DNA of 6,114 nt, taken from assembly GCA_017880705.1 (NCBI GenBank), contig JADGRS010000211.1, positions 1 to 6,114 on the forward strand. Reading direction: 5' to 3'. A program made the position numbers and the translations under genes. Origin of the DNA: Burkholderiales bacterium (GTDB taxonomy: Bacteria > Pseudomonadota > Gammaproteobacteria > Burkholderiales > Usitatibacteraceae). Position 1 is the first letter of the stretch, and each line of letters begins with the position of its first letter. Below the pieces are notes generated by a model. The model was not told the DNA's origin. It saw nothing but the letters and a program-made list of their open reading frames with translations, and ran no database searches. Positions 1 to 3,901 of this stretch are shown here, in pieces.

Positions 1-1
1 C

Positions 2-250
2 CTTTCATACCACTACCATCGCTCCGTGGACCAGTGGCTCGTCAACTTCGAGGCGAGCTGGCCGCGGATCCACGCGCTCGACCCGGCGCGCTTCGACGAG
101 AAGTTCCGCCGGGCGTGGCTCTTCTACCTCGGGGGAGCGGCCGAGACCTTCGAGGCCGCGCGCGAAATCATCAACTGCTACCACGTCACGTTCGTGAAGG
201 GACACTTCGCGCACCGTGGGCAGTCAATGCCCGTCGACCGGTTGCGCTGA
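2..250 (+). CDS. Cyclopropane-fatty-acyl-phospholipid synthase family protein, C-terminal fragment
   Basis: The frame is open from the window edge, so the start and the SAM-binding core lie upstream; 82 C-terminal residues are visible. They resemble the helical tail of the CFA synthase/mycolic-acid-cyclopropane-synthase family of SAM-dependent methyltransferases. Visible signs are an aromatic YHYHRS segment, then W-LVNFE--W-RI, then FRRAWLFYL-GAAETFEAA, and finally a VTFVKGH terminus. The family transfers a methylene from S-adenosylmethionine to unsaturated acyl chains of membrane phospholipids, a stationary-phase or stress modification. The catalytic bicarbonate-binding residues cannot be fully checked here, so the substrate could be another lipid. 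The gene ends with TGA, 15 bp before a strong hairpin, and is convergent with the DUF1328 gene. Family assignment is moderately strong; exact function is uncertain. Confidence 0.75.
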   Translation, partial: LSYHYHRSVDQWLVNFEASWPRIHALDPARFDEKFRRAWLFYLGGAAETFEAAREIINCYHVTFVKGHFAHRGQSMPVDRLR

Positions 251-265
251 CCCCGGAAAGGGTGC

Positions 266-297
266 CCGCCCGGGCCGCGATCACGCGGCCCGGGCGG
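266..297. terminator. Perfect GC-rich hairpin between convergent genes, putative bidirectional terminator
   Basis: The two 14-nt arms (266-279 and 284-297) are exact reverse complements around a 4-nt ATCA loop. The hairpin lies between the stop of the CFA-family gene (250) and the stop of the DUF1328 gene (312), the usual place for a shared terminator. Neither side has a T-run, so it is not a canonical intrinsic terminator. It may act with Rho, or as a 3' end stabiliser for both transcripts. Confidence 0.6.
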
Positions 298-311
298 AGG
301 AGACGCGGCGA

Positions 312-476
312 TCACCCGCGGCGGAGCAACCCCGTGACGAGCGAAACGACGAACAGGACCACGAAGACGAAGAACAGGACCTTGGCGATCCCGACGGCGC
401 CAACCGCGATTCCGGTAAAGCCGAACAGCGCGGCGATCAGCGCGATGACCAGGAACACTGCGGCGTAATAGAGCAT
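312..476 (-). CDS. DUF1328 (UPF0391/YtjA-like) small membrane protein, 54 aa
   Basis: This short gene reads ATG to TGA on the minus strand and encodes an almost wholly hydrophobic peptide. It begins [20 protein letters not shown], followed by a glycine-rich turn ([12 protein letters not shown]) and a second hydrophobic stretch ending in LLRRG. Two transmembrane helices joined by a Gly/Ala hinge and a length near 54 residues are typical of the DUF1328 (PF07043, UPF0391) family, whose biochemical role is unknown. A purine-rich ribosome site (AGGAAAGG) precedes the ATG. It begins 19 bp after the stop of the BON lipoprotein gene on the same strand with no promoter between, so the two are probably one transcript and share the FNR-box promoter upstream of the BON gene. 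The positive C-terminus (RR) suggests that end is cytoplasmic. Confidence 0.9.
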   Translation of the reverse strand: MLYYAAVFLVIALIAALFGFTGIAVGAVGIAKVLFFVFVVLFVVSLVTGLLRRG

Positions 477-495
477 GTTCGTTTCCTTTCCTGTC

Positions 496-807
496 TTACT
501 TGACGCGCATGTCGTTCTTGACCGACGTCACTCCCTTGACTTCACGGGTGACCTCGACGGCCTTGTCGATGGCGGCGCGCGAGCTGACGAAGCCGCTCAG
601 CTGGACCGTGCCCTTGAAGGTCTCGACGTTGATCTCCGCCGATTTCAGCGACGGCTCGTCGAGAATCGCCGCCTTCACCTTGGTGGTGATGACGGAGTCG
701 TCGAAATATTGGCCCGTGCCTTCCTGCTTGGATGTGGTCGCGCATCCGAGCAGGGAAGCCAGCAGGACTGCGCAGAGAAGAGCGATGAGTCTGTTGGACG
801 ATTTCAT
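496..807 (-). CDS. BON-domain lipoprotein (OsmY-like), 103 aa
   Basis: The protein starts with a lipoprotein signal: MKSSNR, a hydrophobic core, then the lipobox LLGC with the lipidated cysteine at residue 22. The residue after Cys is Ala, not Asp, which favours outer-membrane sorting under the enterobacterial rule. A single BON domain (PF04972) covers about residues 35-102: [14 protein letters not shown], the [16 protein letters not shown] strand region, [23 protein letters not shown] domains bind phospholipid surfaces, and family members such as OsmY and DolP act in envelope-stress protection. A good ribosome site (AGAGGAAC) precedes the ATG. It is the first gene of a two-gene unit with the DUF1328 peptide and is divergent from the Crp/Fnr regulator. 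A perfect FNR box at -41.5 from a predicted start site suggests oxygen-dependent activation. Confidence 0.92.
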   Translation of the reverse strand: MKSSNRLIALLCAVLLASLLGCATTSKQEGTGQYFDDSVITTKVKAAILDEPSLKSAEINVETFKGTVQLSGFVSSRAAIDKAVEVTREVKGVTSVKNDMRVK

Positions 808-891
808 GACCGTTGTTCCTCTTGTCGAATCGATCCGCGAGCCATCGAGCCTTGACGGAAATTCGCCAAGCCCTGCCCGTGTCGATACCTG

Positions 892-897
892 ACTCTA
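892..897 (-). promoter_or_regulatory. Predicted -10 box of the BON/DUF1328 operon promoter
   Basis: On the minus strand this reads TAGAGT, a 4/6 match to TATAAT. If its bases are -12 to -7, transcription starts near 885, leaving a 5' leader of about 78 nt before the BON ATG, and the FNR box is centred at exactly -41.5. No good -35 hexamer is evident, as expected for a class II FNR-activated promoter where the activator replaces it. This is inference from spacing. Confidence 0.5.
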
Positions 898-919
898 GTG
901 TGCGGTAGTGCACATGCGG

Positions 920-933
920 TTGATTGGAATCAA
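920..933. promoter_or_regulatory. Perfect FNR/Anr box, TTGAT-N4-ATCAA, in the divergent promoter region
   Basis: The sequence TTGAT TGGA ATCAA matches the FNR/Anr/FixK consensus at all ten specified positions and is palindromic, so it can serve either direction. It sits between the divergent BON gene and Crp/Fnr regulator gene. It is centred at 926.5, 41.5 bp from a predicted start site on each strand. FNR family [4Fe-4S] sensors bind such boxes when oxygen is low. The Fnr protein itself is not encoded in this window. Confidence 0.85.
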
Positions 934-955
934 CAGTCGCGCCGATTGGTGCGGT

Positions 956-961
956 TACATT
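956..961 (+). promoter_or_regulatory. Predicted -10 box of the Crp/Fnr regulator promoter
   Basis: TACATT matches TATAAT at 4 of 6 positions. Placed at -12 to -7 it gives a start site near 968, which puts the FNR box at exactly -41.5. The ribosome site at 978-985 and the TTG at 993 then follow a leader of about 25 nt. The geometry mirrors that on the opposite strand. This is inference from spacing. Confidence 0.45.
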
Positions 962-977
962 CGGGGTGCAAATCCAC

Positions 978-985
978 GGAAGGAG
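978..985 (+). promoter_or_regulatory. Strong Shine-Dalgarno fixing the TTG start of the regulator gene
   Basis: GGAAGGAG lies 7 nt before the TTG at 993. No ATG occurs in frame until codon 62 of the called protein, so this site decides the start. An upstream in-frame TTG at 924 lies inside the FNR box and has no ribosome site. Confidence 0.75.
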
Positions 986-992
986 CCGTTCC

Positions 993-1799
993 TTGTTGCG
1001 GGAAACGCAAGCGCTGGCACAGACGCCGGATTATCCGCATGCCATCCCTTCCTCGGCGGGCGAAGAAGCAATCCGCGCCGCGCCGGCGCCGCATACGCCA
1101 AGACAGAATCGAATTCTCGCGGCGCTGCCAAGGGAAGATTACTTGCGCCTGCTCCCCCGCCTCGAGCTCGTTTCGATGCCGCGAGGCTGGACCGTTCACG
1201 GTCCGGGCGCACGGCAACGCCACCTCTATTTCCTCGTCGACGGGATCGTTTCACGGTTCCAGGTGATGCTCGACGGCGCGCGCACGGAGTTCTCCGTCAC
1301 CGGCAGTGAAGGTGTGATCGGCATCGCTTCGTTCCTCGGGGGCGAGAGCGCCGCGAGCGCCGCGGTGGTGCTGGCCGCGGGCCACGCGTACCGGCTGCGA
1401 GCGGACCTGCTGAGGGTCGAAATGGACCGCGGCGGACGCCTGCCGCACCTGCTGCTGCGCTATACGCAGGCGTTGATGGCGCAAACCGGGCAGATCGCGG
1501 CGTGCAACCGGCACCATTCGCTGGAACAGCAAGTGTGCCGCTGGATCCTGTCGAGCCTGGATCGATCGCCCTCGAACGAGCTGGCGATGACGCAGGAGTT
1601 GATCGCCGAAATGCTGGGAGTGCGCCGCGAAGGCGTCACGCAGGCTGCCGGAAGGCTGCAAAGGGCGGGGCTCATCGAGTACAAGCGCGGCCGCATCGCG
1701 GTGCTCGATCGCCCTCGGCTCGAGGCACGGGCATGCGAATGCTATGGGGCCGTCAAGCGGGAATACGAGCGGCTGCTGCCCGGATGGCGGCGGGCATGA
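993..1799 (+). CDS. Crp/Fnr-family transcriptional regulator, 268 aa
   Basis: From the TTG start, residues 1-37 are an unstructured-looking extension. A cyclic-nucleotide-binding-like beta-barrel domain spans about 38-150 (NRILAALPREDYLRLLPRLE; YFLVDGIVSRFQVM; EGVIGIASFLGGESA). A dimer helix region follows at about 150-185 (LLLRYTQALMAQTGQIAACNRHHSLEQQVCRWIL), then a winged HTH at about 195-240 (MTQELIAEMLGVRREGVTQAAGRLQRAGLIEY). It belongs to a widespread proteobacterial Crp/Fnr subgroup marked by CNRHHS-EQQ-CRW and MLGVRREGVT-AAG. The E. coli Fnr recognition helix has E-TIS-R, and the aligned residues here are E-GVT-Q. There is no N-terminal cysteine cluster, so it is not an Fe-S oxygen sensor and probably does not read the classic FNR box. 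Its ligand is unknown. The adjacent FNR box suggests it sits below a true Fnr. It overlaps the DUF2141 gene by ATGA. Confidence 0.88.
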   Translation: MLRETQALAQTPDYPHAIPSSAGEEAIRAAPAPHTPRQNRILAALPREDYLRLLPRLELVSMPRGWTVHGPGARQRHLYFLVDGIVSRFQVMLDGARTEFSVTGSEGVIGIASFLGGESAASAAVVLAAGHAYRLRADLLRVEMDRGGRLPHLLLRYTQALMAQTGQIAACNRHHSLEQQVCRWILSSLDRSPSNELAMTQELIAEMLGVRREGVTQAAGRLQRAGLIEYKRGRIAVLDRPRLEARACECYGAVKREYERLLPGWRRA

Positions 1800-2245
1800 A
1801 TGTCCGGCGCACGATGGCGATCGCGCTTTTCGTGGGAGCCAATCTCGCGGCCACCGCGCTCGCTCAATCCCCGTGCCCCGGAATCCACGTGAAGATCCTG
1901 GACATCCGCAACAGCACCGGAACCGTGGCTTGCGCGCTTTTCGAATCGCCGACGGGCTTTCCGATCGAGTTCCTGCACTACGCGACCAATGTCATGGTGA
2001 TCAAGATCCGGGACACGCGGGCGCGCTGCGATTTCGAGGACATTCCGCCGGGAACCTACGCGCTGGCGGTGGTTCACGACGAAAACATGAACGGCAAGCT
2101 CGATACGGGCCTCCTCGGGGTCCCGCTGGAAGGCTACGGATTCTCGAACGACGCCAAGGCCTGGTTCGGCGCGCCGTCGTTCTCCACCGCGAGCTTTCCG
2201 TACGACGGCCGCAACCTCGACCTGACCATCAGCCTGCACTACTGA
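1796..2245 (+). CDS. Exported DUF2141 family protein, 149 aa
   Basis: MNVRRT followed by a hydrophobic core and ALA|Q gives a Sec signal peptide with likely cleavage after residue 23. The mature part matches the DUF2141 (PF09912) pattern: a beta-rich opening (HVKILDIRNSTGTVACALFE), CDFEDIPPGTYALAVVHDEN, then NGKLDTGLLGVPLEGYGFSNDA. Residues 95-103 (DENMNGKLD) look like a calcium-loop/EF-hand-type D-x-N-x-N-G-x-x-D motif. The molecular function of the family is unknown; the protein should be periplasmic or surface-exposed. Cysteines at mature positions (C27, C46, C78) could form a disulfide. ATG 1796 overlaps the regulator's TGA as ATGA, implying translational coupling and one operon. An in-frame ATG at 1784 is an alternative start that adds four residues. 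A hairpin follows 15 bp after the stop. Confidence 0.88.
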   Translation: MNVRRTMAIALFVGANLAATALAQSPCPGIHVKILDIRNSTGTVACALFESPTGFPIEFLHYATNVMVIKIRDTRARCDFEDIPPGTYALAVVHDENMNGKLDTGLLGVPLEGYGFSNDAKAWFGAPSFSTASFPYDGRNLDLTISLHY

Positions 2246-2260
2246 GGCAGGCTCGCGCCG

Positions 2261-2278
2261 CCTTGCGCCAGCGCAAGG
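2261..2278. promoter_or_regulatory. Dyad TTGCG-N4-CGCAA within a longer inverted repeat: operator candidate or weak terminator
   Basis: CCTTGCG and CGCAAGG are exact reverse complements around CCAG. The inner 14 bp (2263-2276) has the same 5-4-5 layout as an FNR box, with AT replaced by CG. Its centre, 2269.5, is 41.5 bp from the start site predicted by a -10-like GACAAT (2299-2304) in front of the CBS gene. It also lies just after the DUF2141 stop, so an RNA hairpin ending that transcript is an equal possibility; no T-run follows. Confidence 0.4.
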
Positions 2279-2301
2279 GACCCTTCGCATCTCCCGGCGA
2301 C

Positions 2302-2315
2302 AATGAATCTTCATT
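2302..2315. repeat. 14-bp palindrome AATGAA-TC-TTCATT before the CBS gene
   Basis: Six-base arms are exact reverse complements around a 2-bp centre. The element is AT-rich in a GC-rich region and ends 4 bp before the AGGAGG ribosome site. It overlaps the likely transcription start region and could be an operator, but a 12-base dyad may also arise by chance. Confidence 0.35.
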
Positions 2316-2331
2316 CGCCAGGAGGGCCGCC

Positions 2332-2778
2332 ATGAAGACCGGAGACATCTGCAAGCGTGTCGTGATCGTCGCCAGGCGCTCGACGCCCCTGAACGACGTC
2401 GCGCAGCTGATGCGCAAGAACCACGTGGGAAGCGTCGTCATCGTCGAGGACGCGGATGCGAAGCGCCCCGTCGGCATCGTCACCGACCGCGACCTCGTGG
2501 TCGAGGTGATCGCGCCTGGCCTGGACGCGCGAACCGTCACCGCGGGGGACATCATGTCGGCCTCGCCCGCGACGGCACGCAAGGACGAGGACGCGCTGTG
2601 GTCCCTCAAGACGATGCGCGATCGCGGCATTCGCAGGCTGCCGGTAGTGGACGAATCCGGCTCGCTCGTGGGGATCGTGTCCCTCGACGACCTCGTGGAG
2701 CACGTGGGCACCGCGCTGGGGGACATCGTGCAGGCGCTCGGCGCGGAGCGCAACATCGAGAGCTGGCGGCGCGCCTAG
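2332..2778 (+). CDS. Tandem CBS-domain protein, 148 aa
   Basis: Two CBS domains fill the protein: CBS1 at about residues 8-62 (STPLNDVAQLMRKNHVGSVVIVED, then VGIVTDRDLV) and CBS2 at about 73-128 (IMSASPATARKDEDALWSLKTMRDRGIRRLPVVDESG, then VGIVSLDDLV). The G-I-V-T-D-R-D motif in CBS1 is typical of adenosyl-ligand (AMP/ATP/SAM) binding; in CBS2 it is S-L-D-D, so ligand affinity may differ between the halves. There is no fused enzyme domain, so it is probably a stand-alone cytoplasmic energy-charge sensor or regulator, but its partner is unknown. A perfect AGGAGG (2320-2325) supports the ATG. The gene is separate from the DUF2141 unit by 86 bp, which hold two dyads. Its stop codon shares the palindrome CTAG with the stop of the convergent lipoprotein gene. 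Confidence 0.92.
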   Translation: MKTGDICKRVVIVARRSTPLNDVAQLMRKNHVGSVVIVEDADAKRPVGIVTDRDLVVEVIAPGLDARTVTAGDIMSASPATARKDEDALWSLKTMRDRGIRRLPVVDESGSLVGIVSLDDLVEHVGTALGDIVQALGAERNIESWRRA

Positions 2779-3359
2779 CGGGTGAGATTCCCGACGGATA
2801 CCGCGTCGCCGATGTTCTGTATCGGTCCCAGGGGATGGCGGCTCACTTCGTGCTCGCGAACCTGGGGCTGGCCGCTGTAGAGCGTATACACGACGCGATC
2901 GCCCACCAGGAGGATGAGCGCGTTGAATTGCCAGCCGGTGGTGACGACCACCCGCTTGAAGCCCAGGGCGTCCTGCCAGAACGATCCGGTGCGGTCGTGC
3001 TGCAGTTCGCGCACGCCGATGGCGTAGCCGGTGCATGACTTGCCGGCCGCGAGGCATTCGTGCAGGCCGCTGTTCATGGGCCCCTGCGCGGCGCTCACGC
3101 CCATGGGAAAGCGCAGCAGGATGTCCGAGTACGACAACAGCTGGACGTTGGGACCCTCGGGATCGATGCCCGAGGCGCGCAAATCGGCCGTGGACGTGCG
3201 GTTGGGTTCGATGCGCTCGATCGCGGCCTTGGCCTCCTCGAAGCTCTGCCACGGGCCGCTCACCTTCACCTCCTCGGTGGGAAGGAGCGTGGCGCACCCC
3301 GCGACCGCGAAGGTCGTGAGGAGCGCCATGCCTGCCCGCAGTGCCGTCGTCTGATCCAC
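2775..3359 (-). CDS. Uncharacterised lipoprotein, 194 aa, coupled to hsp20
   Basis: GTG start; the N-terminus (MDQTTALRAG, hydrophobic core, VAGC) is a type II signal with the lipidated cysteine at residue 22, followed by Ala. The mature protein is about 173 residues. Visible stretches are PWQSFEEAKAAIERIEPNRTSTADLRASGIDPEGPNV, which reads like a helix-loop segment seen in small envelope lipoproteins, a possible disulfide pair C102/C109 (ECLAAGKSC), and a C-terminal strand-rich part (RVVVTTGWQFNALILLVGDRVVYTLYSG). I do not recognise a named family and assign no function. The GTG begins one base after the hsp20 TAG, with no good ribosome site of its own, so translation is probably coupled to hsp20. 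An internal ATG (codon 11, 3329) would leave too short an n-region without positive charge. Its end overlaps the convergent CBS gene by 4 bp. Confidence 0.85.
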   Translation of the reverse strand: MDQTTALRAGMALLTTFAVAGCATLLPTEEVKVSGPWQSFEEAKAAIERIEPNRTSTADLRASGIDPEGPNVQLLSYSDILLRFPMGVSAAQGPMNSGLHECLAAGKSCTGYAIGVRELQHDRTGSFWQDALGFKRVVVTTGWQFNALILLVGDRVVYTLYSGQPQVREHEVSRHPLGPIQNIGDAVSVGNLTR

Positions 3360-3360
3360 G

Positions 3361-3810
3361 CTACTGGATCGAGATCCGCTGGGCGGACGATCCGCCGTTC
3401 TTGGGCAGCGTCAGCTCGAGCACGCCGTCGGCGAACTTCGCGACCGCGGCCTTGCGATCGATGTCCTGGCGCAGCGTAAAGGTGCGGAACTGCTTGCCGT
3501 AGAAGCGCTCGCTGTGCACGACGGTCTCGCCCTTCTTCTGCTCGGTCTCGCGCCGCGTCTCGGCGGTGAGGGAGACCTGGTTGCCGTCGATGTCGACCGC
3601 GATATCTTCCTTCTTCACGCCGGGGAGCTCGGCTTTCACGTGATAGGCCTTCTCGTCCTCGCTCACGTCCAGCTTGATGGCGGGCTCGTTGGGAAGCTCC
3701 TCGAGCCAGTGGCGCAGCTTCGGCCACCCGAAGGCGCTCTCGAATTCACGGAACGGCTCGAACGCGCGCGCGAGATCCCGCACGGCATCGTTACGAATGA
3801 TGTTCGACAT
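3361..3810 (-). CDS. Hsp20/alpha-crystallin family small heat-shock protein, 149 aa
   Basis: An ATP-independent cytoplasmic holdase that binds unfolding proteins. The N-terminal arm is residues 1-42 (aromatic- and Phe-containing). The alpha-crystallin domain is about 43-139, with PAIKLDVSEDEKAYHVKAELPGVKKEDIAVDIDGNQVSL, then ERFYGKQFRTFTL, then the hallmark A-D-G-V-L-E-L (127-133). The C-terminal I-x-I anchor is present as I146-S-I148 after a very short linker. Length is normal for bacterial class A Hsp20. An AGGAG ribosome site precedes the ATG. It is the first gene of a unit with the lipoprotein that follows one base later. No sigma-32 promoter or ROSE element is evident. Instead, a perfect FNR box lies upstream, and a 5' leader hairpin could modulate translation. 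Confidence 0.95.
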   Translation of the reverse strand: MSNIIRNDAVRDLARAFEPFREFESAFGWPKLRHWLEELPNEPAIKLDVSEDEKAYHVKAELPGVKKEDIAVDIDGNQVSLTAETRRETEQKKGETVVHSERFYGKQFRTFTLRQDIDRKAAVAKFADGVLELTLPKNGGSSAQRISIQ

Positions 3811-3833
3811 GTTTCGCTCCTTGTTTGACGTTA

Positions 3834-3853
3834 CCCGGTAAAGGATGACCGGG
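3834..3853 (-). promoter_or_regulatory. 5' leader hairpin of hsp20, possible translational control element
   Basis: On the minus strand CCCGGT and ACCGGG pair around the 8-nt loop CATCCTTT. If transcription starts near 3854, the mRNA begins with this hairpin, which would protect the 5' end. The loop contains TCCTT, which can pair with AAGGA of the hsp20 ribosome site about 15 nt downstream, giving an alternative closed form. The pairing is short (5 bp), so a thermometer role is speculative. It could instead be a stem at the 3' end of the mgtA message. Confidence 0.4.
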
Positions 3854-3860
3854 CACGACC

Positions 3861-3866
3861 AGCGTA
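3861..3866 (-). promoter_or_regulatory. Weak predicted -10 box for hsp20
   Basis: On the minus strand this reads TACGCT, only a 3/6 match to TATAAT. If used, transcription starts near 3854 and the FNR box is centred at -40.5, within the range of class II FNR promoters. No better -10 is visible in the 87-bp gap. Confidence 0.3.
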
Positions 3867-3887
3867 TTCCCGGGGTGCGGCGAAGCC

Positions 3888-3901
3888 TTGATGGCGATCA
3901 A
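3888..3901. promoter_or_regulatory. Perfect FNR/Anr box, TTGAT-N4-ATCAA, upstream of hsp20
   Basis: TTGAT GGCG ATCAA matches the consensus at all ten specified positions. The right half-site overlaps the mgtA stop codon (TGA, 3900-3898), so the box lies at the very edge of the intergenic region, 77 bp upstream of the hsp20 ATG. It suggests that hsp20 and the linked lipoprotein are induced by Fnr/Anr when oxygen is low. Confidence 0.82.

Noticed and set aside
924..992. A longer N-terminus for the Crp/Fnr regulator starting at TTG 924 or GTG 966
   Set aside because: TTG 924 lies inside the FNR box and ahead of the predicted transcription start; neither has a ribosome site, whereas GGAAGGAG lies 7 nt before TTG 993.
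1473..1477. Further TTGAT half-sites at 1473, 3674 and 4214
   Set aside because: None has the matching ATCAA four bases later, and all lie within coding sequence.
1742..2314. A 190-codon minus-strand frame opposite the DUF2141 gene
   Set aside because: Arg-rich shadow; the plus strand carries a signal peptide and DUF2141 signature.
2311..3297. A 328-codon minus-strand frame across the CBS gene and the lipoprotein
   Set aside because: Low-complexity Arg/His-rich translation, antisense to a clear CBS protein and out of frame with a clear lipoprotein.
3811..3897. Sigma-32 promoter or ROSE-type thermometer for hsp20
   Set aside because: No CTTGAAA/CCCCAT pair with proper spacing and no conserved U-U-G-C-U anti-SD arm could be found in the 87-bp gap.
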